Part shown: positions 38,787 to 48,700 of the stretch, one piece after another
How the letters are laid out: the number at the start of each line of letters is the position of its first letter
Numbering within the stretch: the stretch's first letter is position 1
Made by a program: the position numbers and the translations under genes
Notes under the pieces: generated by a model
Database searches by the model: none
What the model was told of the DNA's origin: nothing
The model's input: only the letters and a program-made list of their open reading frames with translations
Source: Candidatus Zhuqueibacterota bacterium
Lineage (GTDB): Bacteria; Zhuqueibacterota; Zhuqueibacteria; Zhuqueibacterales; Zhuqueibacteraceae
Assembly (NCBI GenBank): GCA_022616415.1
Contig: JAKEEU010000213.1
Span: 1 to 64,000 of the forward strand
Length of the DNA stretch: 64,000 bases
Direction: 5' to 3'

Positions 38787-38835
38787 AATCACGTCGTGCA
38801 TCCGGTTTCCAGCTTACGTTGACTTGCTAAGGAGT

Positions 38836-39570
38836 ATGGCGATGCTTGTCGAAGTGAACGATCTGACCAGAACTTATATGATGGGTTCGACCGAAGTGAA
38901 CGCGCTGCGCGGGGTTTCTTTCGCGGTCGAACGAGGGGAGTTTGTTGCCATCATGGGGCCTTCCGGTTCCGGAAAATCCACGCTGATGCACCTTTTGGGG
39001 TGTTTGGATCAGCCGACTTCCGGAACCTACTTGCTGGATGGCACGCCGGTTGAAGCCCTTTCGGATCAAGAGCTTTCTCACTTGCGCAATCACAAAGTGG
39101 GATTCGTTTTCCAGGCCTTCAACCTTATCTCGCAGCTCACCATTTTGGAAAACGTCGAGGTGCCGCTGATTTACATGGGAACGGATCGTGCCAGGCGCCA
39201 TAGCCTTTGTTTGGACATGCTCAAGGACGTGGGCCTGGCGCATCGGGCCCGGCATCGTCCCAACGAGCTTTCCGGCGGCGAGAACCAACGCGTCGCCATT
39301 GCGCGCGCGCTGGTCACCAATCCGGATATTATTTTGGCTGATGAGCCGACCGGTAATCTCGATACGAAAACCGGCCACGAGATTATGGAAATCTTGCAAA
39401 AGCTGAATGATGAAAACGGCACGACCATCGTACTCGTCACCCACGAAATTGCCAAGGCCAAATGGACGCGGCGTCTCATTCACATGCAGGATGGCAAGAT
39501 TCTGCGCGAGCTCAAAGGCGATGAAATCAGTCCATTAGTTGATTTGTTTCAAGAAGCGCCGGCAGCGTAA
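38836..39570 (+). CDS. ABC transporter ATPase, LolD/MacB-N type
   Basis: MGPSGSGKSTLMHLLGCLDQPTSG, LSGGENQRVAIARAL, ILADEPTGNLD. Confidence 0.95.
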   Translation: MAMLVEVNDLTRTYMMGSTEVNALRGVSFAVERGEFVAIMGPSGSGKSTLMHLLGCLDQPTSGTYLLDGTPVEALSDQELSHLRNHKVGFVFQAFNLISQLTILENVEVPLIYMGTDRARRHSLCLDMLKDVGLAHRARHRPNELSGGENQRVAIARALVTNPDIILADEPTGNLDTKTGHEIMEILQKLNDENGTTIVLVTHEIAKAKWTRRLIHMQDGKILRELKGDEISPLVDLFQEAPAA

Positions 39571-39665
39571 CCGGCCAGCGCGTGGAAATCGACAAAAGCA
39601 CAAAGAACCGATTACGCTACGGCGATTTTCATTGCTTGGTGTGCTAAGGAATGAGGAGACAGCCC

Positions 39666-40031
39666 GTGCCGACCCCATCTATCCCAGAGGAAGAGGAACG
39701 GCGACATGAGGAGAAGTTGGCTGAAGCTATACTCAAGTATCTCGCGGAGCATCCTCAAGCCTCGGACACTTTGGAAGGGATTGCGGAGTGGTGGATCATG
39801 CGACAACAGATTCGGGTCGAGGCCACCAGCGTGGCGAAAGTTTTGCGCCAGTTAACCGAAAGCGGTCTCTTGGAAGAAATTGGCAAAGGCAAAAACCCGC
39901 GACGCTATCGTTTGAAAGTCATGGAACGGGATCGCGCTCCTGAAGAGAAGCGTGGAATCCTTGATATTCTAAAACGCTTCACTCGTGCCGTGATCGAAAA
40001 AATCTTCAGTTTGAGCAGGCGAGAAAGATGA
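39666..40031 (+). CDS. Small winged-helix-like protein
   Basis: ILKYLAEHPQASDTLEGIAEWWIMRQQIRVEATSVAKVLRQLTESGLLEE; paralogue at 62853-63125; ORF open from 39651. Confidence 0.6.
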   Translation: MPTPSIPEEEERRHEEKLAEAILKYLAEHPQASDTLEGIAEWWIMRQQIRVEATSVAKVLRQLTESGLLEEIGKGKNPRRYRLKVMERDRAPEEKRGILDILKRFTRAVIEKIFSLSRRER

Positions 40032-40055
40032 GCCTATTACAGTGAAACGTGAAAC

Positions 40056-40101
40056 GTAATGCGTAAGAAGTACGCTTTACGCCTTACGTTTTACGCATTA
40101 C
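40056..40101. repeat. Intergenic inverted repeat of the CGTAAT/ATTACG family
   Basis: GTAATGCGTAA (40056-40066) and TTACGCATTAC (40091-40101); related in content to 22462-22502. Confidence 0.75.
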
Positions 40102-40118
40102 CCATTAGGTTTAACATT

Positions 40119-41354
40119 ATGCAATATTCCGAAAGCTTGCGTACCGGGAGCAAAAGCATTTTGGTCCATAAACTGCGTTCCCTGCTGACCACGCTCGGCG
40201 TCATTTTTGGCGTGGCTGCGGTCGTTTCGATGCTTTCCATCGGTGAAGGCGCCAAGCGCGAGGCCATTGAGCAAATCAAGCTATTGGGAACCAACAACAT
40301 TCGCATCAATCACTTGAAACTCACGGGAGAGCGGGCGGAGGAGGCGGAGAAAAAAATCTCCGAGGGTTTGACTTATCACGACGGCCGATTGATCCGCGCC
40401 AATTTGTCCAATCTCAAAGGCGTGGCGCCGCTGCGATTTGTCGAAGCCGGAGTGATGTTGGGCAATAAAGAATCGGCCGGCCGGGTGATCGGAACGAATG
40501 AGGCTTACGAGTGGGTAACCAATTTTCATCCGAGCGAGGGCCGCTTCATCACCCCGATGGATATGGAGGAGGCGAAACGGGTCTGTGTGATCGGGTCCGA
40601 AATCCGCCAAGAGCTTTTTGGTTACCGGAATCCGGTTGGCCGCCGGATCAAGATCGGAAACGCCTGGTTTACCGTGGTGGGAGTGATGGAGTCCAAAACT
40701 GTCAAGGAGGGCAAAGCTTCGGTGATCAAGCTGCGCAATATCAACAAGGATATTTACATTCCCATTACTGCCGCGTTGAAGCGTTTTACCGATGACGACC
40801 GCCCCAACTTTGTCGAGGAAATAGCTATTCAGGTGGCTAACGAAGACCTGGTCGTGCCCATCTCCGAAACCGTCAAACGCCTGCTCAGCCGCACGCATAA
40901 CGGTGTGAATGATTACGAGATCATTATTCCGGCCGAGCTTCTGGCTCAAAGCCAGAAAACCCAGCGTGTATTCAACATCGTCATGGGCTCCATCGCCGCG
41001 ATTTCGCTGTTGGTCGGCGGCATCGGCATCATGAACATCATGCTGGCCAGCGTCACCGAGCGCACCAAAGAAATTGGCACGCGGCGGGCGTTGGGCGCCA
41101 CCGAGCGGCACATCATGGTGCAATTTCTCAACGAGACGGTTTTGATCAGCGCCGCCGGCGGCCTTATTGGGGTTATCTTGGGCGCAGTGATGGCTAAGAG
41201 CATCAACCTGTATGCCGGATGGGATACGGTCATTTCCTTTTATAGTGTGATGGTTTCCTTCGGCATCTCCGCGCTGGTGGGAATCGTGTTCGGACTTTAT
41301 CCGGCCCGCCGGGCGGCGAAGATGAATCCGATTGCGGCGCTGCGATTTGAGTGA
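40119..41354 (+). CDS. MacB-type ABC transporter permease
   Basis: LRSLLTTLGVIFGVAAVVSMLSIGEGAKREA; GGIGIMNIMLASVTERTKEIGTRRALGA. Confidence 0.95.
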   Translation: MQYSESLRTGSKSILVHKLRSLLTTLGVIFGVAAVVSMLSIGEGAKREAIEQIKLLGTNNIRINHLKLTGERAEEAEKKISEGLTYHDGRLIRANLSNLKGVAPLRFVEAGVMLGNKESAGRVIGTNEAYEWVTNFHPSEGRFITPMDMEEAKRVCVIGSEIRQELFGYRNPVGRRIKIGNAWFTVVGVMESKTVKEGKASVIKLRNINKDIYIPITAALKRFTDDDRPNFVEEIAIQVANEDLVVPISETVKRLLSRTHNGVNDYEIIIPAELLAQSQKTQRVFNIVMGSIAAISLLVGGIGIMNIMLASVTERTKEIGTRRALGATERHIMVQFLNETVLISAAGGLIGVILGAVMAKSINLYAGWDTVISFYSVMVSFGISALVGIVFGLYPARRAAKMNPIAALRFE

Positions 41355-41367
41355 TGAAACCCGTAGC

Positions 41368-41384
41368 GCAGACTGCCAGTCTGC
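41368..41384. repeat. 17-nt palindrome after the permease stop
   Basis: GCAGACTGCCAGTCTGC. Confidence 0.8.
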
Positions 41385-41486
41385 AGCCAAGCAGGAAAGA
41401 CAAGAAGATTCGCAAAATTTTTAAGGATTGGATATGATTGTTCATAAACCAATTCGCGTCACCAAGCGGAACGAACGAAAAGGCAA

Positions 41487-41888
41487 ATGGCCGGCCCCCG
41501 CAAAAAGAAATCGCCCGCCACTACATCACGTGCTTCAAGGAAAGCACATGGCCGTTTTCGAATCGAGCTGGTTTTCGCAGGCGCGCCGTCAAATGCAAAA
41601 CAGCAAAGCAAGGTTGTCAGCGTCACGCTCGAAGGCGTGATATTGCAGCAAGAAGCCGCCGTCGTGCAAAAATGTTTTGACGCGGTTTTGAGCGCCCCTT
41701 TGGCGGGCAAGTTGATTTTGGATCTTTCCAGCGTGCCGGTTATCAGTCAACGCGGCATCGATGTGTTGTTGCGATTGCGCAACAAGTTGAAGAAGCAAGG
41801 CCGCGAGCTGGAAATTCACGGCCTTCAGCCAACGGTGCGTCTGACGCTTGAGGAACTGGGATTGAGCAAAGTCTTTATGTCGAAATAA
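41487..41888 (+). CDS. STAS-domain protein (anti-sigma factor antagonist-like)
   Basis: GKLILDLSSVPVISQRGIDVLLRLRNKLKKQGRELEIHGLQPTVRLTLEELGLSKVF. Confidence 0.75.
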   Translation: MAGPRKKKSPATTSRASRKAHGRFRIELVFAGAPSNAKQQSKVVSVTLEGVILQQEAAVVQKCFDAVLSAPLAGKLILDLSSVPVISQRGIDVLLRLRNKLKKQGRELEIHGLQPTVRLTLEELGLSKVFMSK

Positions 41889-41899
41889 ATAAATGCTCC

Positions 41900-42532
41900 A
41901 TGATCAAAGTGCTAATCGTGGATGATCATCCGATCGTGCGGGCGGGATTGAAACAGATTCTGGTGGAAGCGCCTGATATTGTCGTTGCCGGCGAAGCAAG
42001 CAACGGCGAGGAAGCCGTGAGCCAGGTCTTGGAAAATGAGTTTCAGGTGGTTTTGTTGGATATTTCCATGCCTGGAAGAAGCGGATTGGAAGTTTTGAGC
42101 CAGCTCAAAAGCTTGAAACCCTCCTTGAGTATCTTGATCTTAAGCACTTATCCGGAAGAACAATATGCCGTCAGGGCTCTAAAATCCGGCGCGTCAGGCT
42201 ATTTGACCAAAGAAAGCCTGCCGGAAGAATTGATCGCCGCCATCCGCAAAGTTTCGGGTGGCGGAAAGTATGTCAGCGCGGCATTGGCGGAGAAACTGGC
42301 TTTCGATTTGTCCGATGATAGGACCAAGCCACTGCATGAAACGTTGTCTGATCGAGAATATCAAGTCTTATGTATGATCGCTTCCGGCAAAACCGTGAAA
42401 CAGATTGGCGAAGAGTTGGCGCTCAGCGTCAAGACCATTAGCACGTACCGGCGACGCATTCTTGATAAAATGAAAATGAAAAACAACGCCGAGCTGACGC
42501 ATTTTGCCATCAGTCAAGGACTGATGAATTAG
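41900..42532 (+). CDS. NarL/FixJ-family response regulator (intact)
   Basis: MIKVLIVDDHPIVRAGLKQIL...LLDISMPGRSG...LSDREYQVLCMIASGKTVKQIGEELALSVKTISTYRRRILDKM. Confidence 0.95.
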   Translation: MIKVLIVDDHPIVRAGLKQILVEAPDIVVAGEASNGEEAVSQVLENEFQVVLLDISMPGRSGLEVLSQLKSLKPSLSILILSTYPEEQYAVRALKSGASGYLTKESLPEELIAAIRKVSGGGKYVSAALAEKLAFDLSDDRTKPLHETLSDREYQVLCMIASGKTVKQIGEELALSVKTISTYRRRILDKMKMKNNAELTHFAISQGLMN

Positions 42533-42674
42533 CCGCCCTCCGTTATTCTTCTATTGCACCCTCGAAAATGGCCCTGTTGAAAAGAGTTGCTTGAAAACGG
42601 CGCGCACATTTTGTATATTAGTAATGTGTGTGTTCCACGCCGGCGTGAGTATAATTTCATTCATTTGATATGTC

Positions 42675-43493
42675 ATGATCCAAAACCTATCCAAGCTTGC
42701 CGTGATCGGCGCCGGAAAGATGGGCGAGACGCTGATCAAGGCGCTGATTGAAGCAAAGATTTTAGCCGCCGGCCAAATCGTTGCCACCGCCAAACATGCG
42801 CATCGCGTCGAAGAGGTGACGGCGAGGCTGGGCGTGCCGGCCACTTTGGATAACCGCGCCGCGGTGAGCGAAGCCGAGGTGATTTTACTCGGCGTGAAAC
42901 CGCAGGCCTTGCGGGAAGTACTTGCTGAAATCAAGCCGGTGATCCGCAGCGACCAACTGGTGATTTCGATCGCGGCCTCGGCGACCACCGCTTTCATCGA
43001 GCGGCATTTGGAAAAGTCGGCGCCGGTGGTGCGAACCATGCCCAACACGCCGGCGCTGGTCGGCGCGGGCATGACCGCGTTGTGCCGGGGCGCTCACGCG
43101 AACGACGAGCATCTCGCGCGTGCCCGGCAGATTTTTGACGCGGTCGGCCGCACGGTGATTGTCGATGAAAAATATATGGACGCGGTGACGGCGCTTAGCG
43201 CCAGCGGTCCGGCGTATATTTACGTCATTCTGGAATCGCTGGCCGAGGGCGGCCTGAAGGTCGGCTTGCCGCGCCAGGTGGCGACCGAGCTGGCGGCGCA
43301 GATGTGTTTGGGCGCCGCCAAGATGGTTTTGGAAACCGGCGCGCATCCGGCGCTCTTGAAAGACGCGGTCACGACGCCGGCGGGTTGCACCATTGACGGC
43401 ATTCTCCAGCTCGAAGAGGGCGGTTTGCGGGTGACGCTCATCAAAGCCGTGGTCGAGGCCACCCGGCGCGCGACTCAGCTTATCGAAAGTTGA
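42675..43493 (+). CDS. proC: Pyrroline-5-carboxylate reductase
   Basis: AVIGAGKMGETLIKAL, VRTMPNTPALVGAGMTAL, ALSASGPAYIYVILESLAEGGLKVGL, TTPAGCTIDGILQLEEGG. Confidence 0.95.
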   Translation: MIQNLSKLAVIGAGKMGETLIKALIEAKILAAGQIVATAKHAHRVEEVTARLGVPATLDNRAAVSEAEVILLGVKPQALREVLAEIKPVIRSDQLVISIAASATTAFIERHLEKSAPVVRTMPNTPALVGAGMTALCRGAHANDEHLARARQIFDAVGRTVIVDEKYMDAVTALSASGPAYIYVILESLAEGGLKVGLPRQVATELAAQMCLGAAKMVLETGAHPALLKDAVTTPAGCTIDGILQLEEGGLRVTLIKAVVEATRRATQLIES

Positions 43494-43750
43494 TTTTGTA
43501 TTTCATACGCCGGACAAGCCGGAGATTTACAGGCGCAACCAAAAAGCAAAAGCGCACGCAAAGTTCTTAAGCGCTCAAATTCAAAATAAAATAATGTCGC
43601 AAATAGTTGGCATTTGTTGTATAAATTGCAACAAACAGTAGGCATTGGGTTAGAATAAGTACAAACCGTATTCGTTCAGCGCCGAGTTAATTGTAAAATA
43701 AACATGGTCTCGATATTAAAATAATCGTGGTATTTCGGATTTATAAAAAA

Positions 43751-43766
43751 TGGCATGCAAATTGCA
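43751..43766 (+). promoter_or_regulatory. Candidate sigma-54 -24/-12 promoter
   Basis: TGGCATGCAAATTGCA; correct GG-to-GC spacing (consensus TGGCACGnnnnTTGCW). Confidence 0.55.
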
Positions 43767-44280
43767 ATTTGAATAAAGGATCAACGACAGGAATTTTCTT
43801 TACACGAGGTTGCTCGGCTGCGTTTCTTAAGTTTTAAAAAACCCAATCTGGCCGGACATGAGAATGTTAAGAGGCGGTTAAGCGCGAATAAAAAAAATAA
43901 AAAAGCATAAAAAAGCCTTGACTTCGAAGCAGGGATTTTATATATTTTACCGTATTGAAATTTTTTGGCGCGCGACCTCCCCCGATTGGTGCGGGCTGGT
44001 GTGTGGATTTTGGTTGCAAAGGGGTTTTTGGTTAGACGCCCAGCTTTCTACCGCCTAATTGTTTTATTCTCAATGCTAAAACGGCCGAAGTTGCAACATT
44101 TTGATTTTTCATCTTTGATTTTCGGTTTTCCAGTGGTCGGAAGCTTTTTTATTTTGGCAATCTGAATTATGCGCCGGCACTCTTCATATTTTGATATTGC
44201 CGGCTGGAGCGACGCACCGCTCTGGTTTGTTCATTGGATGGTTTTGATTTAGTCCCTTTAAATTTCAAAAAGGTTGCCTT

Positions 44281-44424
44281 ATGTCCTCGCTGCACGTACT
44301 CATGAATTTTAGCAACTGTCGAGGATTGGGACACACAGCTCGTACTCTTCAAATTGCTGCCTCCCTTTCCAAGGCGCTGGGAGATCGCTCGATTCCGGCG
44401 CGGGTTGATCACCTTTTTCATTAA
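44281..44424 (+). pseudogene. 5' remnant of a COG4671-like glycosyltransferase
   Basis: 47-codon ORF MSSLHVLMNFSNCRGLGHTARTLQIAASLSKALGDRSIPARVDHLFH* resembles MSSSLRILICCNDSHGWWHTLRTLDIAASLCKALDECSI of 5463-6719. Confidence 0.65.
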
Positions 44425-44684
44425 ACTTTCGCATGACGCGAGGAGCGGTGATTAATTAATTTTCCCGTTTGGGCATGGCTATAAGCTCCGAAATGGGAAA
44501 GTTGCTTAATTCGCGTTTATTATTTTATTTCTAACCAAACACCTATTTACTCCGAGCGGGACGCGTGGTAGGGTTTGTCGAAGGGCTCGGTATTTTCAAT
44601 TCAGGACGAGTTGAAGCCTTCCATGTTGGAGACGTAAAGACTTTCGAACCGATTTTCTCCACAAGCAAGTGGAGGAGAATCATT

Positions 44685-45722
44685 ATGGAAAGCTTGATCG
44701 AACGCCTCCGCGACGCGCAAGCGTTGGCCAAACTGGTGGGGGATGCCCCGACTTTTCTAAACGCGATCCGTCATCTTCCGGACGTGGCCAAGAGTGAGGC
44801 CAGCGTGCTGATTACCGGCGAAACCGGCACGGGAAAGGAGTTGGCGGCGCGGGCGATTCATTACTTGAGCCCAAGGGCCGGATCCCCGTTCGTGCCGGTG
44901 CATTGCGGCTCGCTTCCGGATACGCTTCTGGAAAGCGAGCTGTTTGGACATGAGCGCGGCGCGTTTACGGATGCCCGCACTCAAAGACATGGCCTTATTG
45001 TCCAGGCGGAAAAGGGCACGTTGTTTTTAGACGAGGTGGAAGCCATGACCTTGAAGGCGCAGGTGGCCTTGCTGCGCGTGCTCCAGGATAAGAGATTTCG
45101 CGCTCTCGGATCGAGTCGCGAGCAACAGGCTGACATCCGAGTTGTTGCCGCCACCAATGCCCCGCTGGAACAACTCGTGCAAGCCGGGACTTTTCGCGCC
45201 GATTTGTATTATCGTCTCTGCGTCTTCTCCGTTCACCTGCCGCCGCTGCGGGAGCGCAAGGGAGATATTATGGCCCTGACGACCCATTTTTTGAAGAAGA
45301 ATGCTCCAGCCGGCCGGACGGCGCTGCAACTGGCTCCTGAGGCCCGCGAGGCTTTGCAGGCTTACGATTGGCCGGGAAACGTGCGAGAGCTCGAGAGCGC
45401 GATCATTCGTGGCATTCATCTCAGCCGGACCAGCCTGATCGAAGTCAAGGATCTTGGCATTCCCTCTGCGATAGAGAGCCGGCAGAATCTTCCTGTAACC
45501 ATCGTCTCGACGGAAGAGTGCTCTTTTAAGGTTATGAAACAAAGGATGATCGAGACGTTTGAGAGAGAATATCTGCATCGCCTTATGCATGAGCACCAAG
45601 GCAACGTGAGCCAGGCGGCTCTGGCTGCCGGCAAAGAGCGGCGCGACCTCGGCAAGCTGCTCAAGAAGTATCAGATTGACCCGAATCAATTTCGCCTGCC
45701 AGACAAGCCCTACCCTATTTAA
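44685..45722 (+). CDS. Sigma-54-dependent enhancer-binding protein without receiver domain (EBP1)
   Basis: VLITGETGTGKELAARAIHYLSPRAG, GHERGAFTDARTQRHG, GTLFLDEVEAM, VRELESAI; C-term HTH. Confidence 0.93.
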   Translation: MESLIERLRDAQALAKLVGDAPTFLNAIRHLPDVAKSEASVLITGETGTGKELAARAIHYLSPRAGSPFVPVHCGSLPDTLLESELFGHERGAFTDARTQRHGLIVQAEKGTLFLDEVEAMTLKAQVALLRVLQDKRFRALGSSREQQADIRVVAATNAPLEQLVQAGTFRADLYYRLCVFSVHLPPLRERKGDIMALTTHFLKKNAPAGRTALQLAPEAREALQAYDWPGNVRELESAIIRGIHLSRTSLIEVKDLGIPSAIESRQNLPVTIVSTEECSFKVMKQRMIETFEREYLHRLMHEHQGNVSQAALAAGKERRDLGKLLKKYQIDPNQFRLPDKPYPI

Positions 45723-48700
45723 TGAAGGCCATCTTTTTGACCATCACTGTGGCCGGTTCGCCATTGCGACGCTGGAAAACGATGCGGTAGAGGTAGATTC
45801 CAACGGCAACCGTGTGCCCATTTTGATTGCGTCCGTCCCACAAAACTTCGTGTCGCCCGGCGCTCATCTCCTTGCTGACAAGCGTGCGCACCGTATTGCC
45901 GAGCAGATCGTAAATCTCAAGCTTCACTTTGCCACTGACGGGCAAGGCAAAGCGAATCTTCGTGCTTGGATTAAACGGATTGGGATAATTCTGGCTGAGC
46001 TCATAATCAGTCACCACGCCATTGCCGGCGACGTTGGTCTCGTCGCCAATCGACGTGGTGTGATCGAGAACGTCATCCGGCGCCTCATGCGGGAACACAC
46101 GCGCGTCTTCGCGGATCTTGACAAACTTGCCGAGCAGCATGCCTTTAAAGTCCGCCTCCTCGCCCAAGTTAATCGTTCCTTTCGGCGCGAAGATGGCGCC
46201 TTGATATTCACCGTTCTCGCCAAGCTCAACCGTTTCCGTGCCGGCATAGTTGATCCGGATATCGCGAGAGAAACCGGTTGCCGACTCGATCTCGATCTCG
46301 CTCCTTTTGAGGAATTGCAACGTGTTGACGACGTTGATAGTGACCGGCCCGCCAGAGAGATCGACTTTTAGCTCGGCGCGGGCGCCCACCTTTAGAGTAT
46401 TAAAAAAGTAGACGCCGGATTTCAACAGCACTGACTTCTTTGTGGTAACCCGCACGACATTATAATTGCCCGGCTCCAGAACCGCGCCCTTGCTCTTGGT
46501 CACCGTGATGCTGGGACCGGAGACCGGCTTCAAAGACAGGCTCGGCAGTGGAAAACCGGCAAAGCCGGTCGCTGCGGACGTGATCGCGCCAGTGATGGTC
46601 ACGTCATGCCGGGAGATATCCAAATCGTCGCCGGCAGTAATGTTGCCATTAACGGTGCTGTGGTGCGTGATGTCGATATCATCTTTTGCCCACAGGTCAC
46701 CATTCACCTCACCGTGTTCGAGAATGATGTCGTTGTTGGAGCCGGTCAGCCCGTTGACTACCTCTGGGTGATCGAGCTTGGTCAGGTTACGGCTATAGAT
46801 CGTAAAGAAGTTTCGCAGCGCGGCGAATCTGGCATCGTCAATATCGGCTTGCAATTCGGCCAGTGAAGTGCCGGCGCCGATGGCCCACCATAAGTCGGCG
46901 CTGTCGCCCGGGGGAATGACGCCGAGATCGGCGGCCAACGCGACGTTCTTGTCACCCGCCCCCGGGATGCTCAGATCGCCGCCATTACGCCCATTCATAA
47001 ACGCCGCGCGGCCGGCATCATTGGCATCGGGTGAAGTCGCCGCGCCGAAGTTATTGATTTGGAAGTTGGAGAGGTTGCCGAGCACCACGGCCATGCCGAC
47101 GTGGGCCGAGTTGCCCGAGGCGTCAAACTGATAAATCATATTGCGCGAGGGATCAAACGCGGCCAAATCATTGTTGAAAGTGGGCATAATATCCACGTCA
47201 ATAAACTTGTACCACTTCACGCGCTTGGGAATGCCGCTTTTGTTGACCACCCGCGTTTGGACGAGCAGCCAGTTTGCCGGAGTGCCGTCGGCGCGCAGGT
47301 CGTTGAGGAAAGTGAACTGTTGAATTTCAAGGCCGGTGCCGCGGCCTCTCATCACCGCCGGATTGCCCTCATTCAGGAAGTCCGCGCTTGTTTCATCCAG
47401 CGGACCCTTCGAGGGATCATAAAGATTGAAGCAGCCCGGCACGATATCTGCGCCGAGATCGTCGCCATCGTCAACGGCGGCGCCGTCGAAATAACCGAAA
47501 TGGCCATCGAAGAAATAGTCTGAGGCGGCGTCCGGAAATCCCGGACGATATTCCGTCCAACCCCCATCGCCGCCGGCGCGGGCGTCAACCCGCAGATTGT
47601 TCGTGTGCAAAACCGTACGGGGACCGCCCCTCACGTTCAAGCTATACACACCGGTGTCGAAAGGCGTGAACGGTGAGGCCGAACATTCCACGAAGTACGT
47701 TCCCGGGGCCGGAAAAGTGAATGTAATCTGGGCGCCAAAGCCTGGGCCGCCGTCATCGTCAAAGGCGAGAACGGTCGTGCCGTCGGCGTCGTAGAGAATG
47801 AGGAAGGCATCTGGCGGACCGAATAGCGAGTTCGGCGCGTCCATATTGATGGTAAACGTCGCACCAGCGGCTGGAACCAAGAGGGAATAAAAATCCGTGT
47901 CCAATTCCGGCAAGACACAACCGAGCATTATTTTCGGACAATCGGCGGGCAACGGAATGGCTGTCGCTGGCGTGTTGTTGGGCTCGGCGTCACCCTTGCC
48001 GAGAAAATCGAGCGTCAGTTCATACTCGCCGGTGCTGACGCCGTCAAGGCCTTCCACTTGCAGAAAGAAGGCGCCGGTGGAAGGCATGCAGAAAATGATG
48101 CGGGAATCTAAACTGATCGGAAAATCCTCGTCGTCATTGAAGGCCAAAATGGTTTCGCCATCCGTATCGTACAGGGTGAGGGTCGGATCCAAGTGGGTAT
48201 CGAAATTGCTGGCCCGAACGCGGGCTTCAATAATGTCTCCTGCGGTGGCCGAAAACGTGAACCAATCTTCGTCGCCGGGAGGATCGATGCAGCCATCCTC
48301 GTCGCTGTCGTAAGCAATCGGCCCGGTTGCCGTGTCCGGCGTATCATTGGGCTCGTTGTCATCATCACAGGCTTCCATGATGATATTCGCAACAAAAGGA
48401 GAACCGGCAACCGGCGCAATTGGCGTAAACGCACAGGGATTATCGATATTTGGATCTGCGCTTTCAGACGCGCCGTTGAAATATTCCTCCTCTTCAATCT
48501 GTATGGGCGGTGTGCTGAAACCGCCGGCAACGATTCTGTCAATATAAATGACGTACGAGGCCCCCGGCGTCAAACCGGTGAAGGTATATCTGCCGGCAAA
48601 GGCGTCGGCGGCGGACAACGAAAAATCGCCGGAGAGCGCCGAGACGGCATCGGCGAAAGGGTTCGCCACGTTGCGGGCAATCACATTCGCGCCGCTGAGC

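Noticed and set aside
40281-41390. 369-aa minus ORF opposite the MacB permease
   Set aside because: Shadow ORF; His/Asp-rich; permease motifs on plus strand are clear.
43965-44165. 66-aa plus ORF after the candidate sigma-54 promoter
   Set aside because: No motif or RBS support; low-complexity AT-rich frame; not called as CDS.
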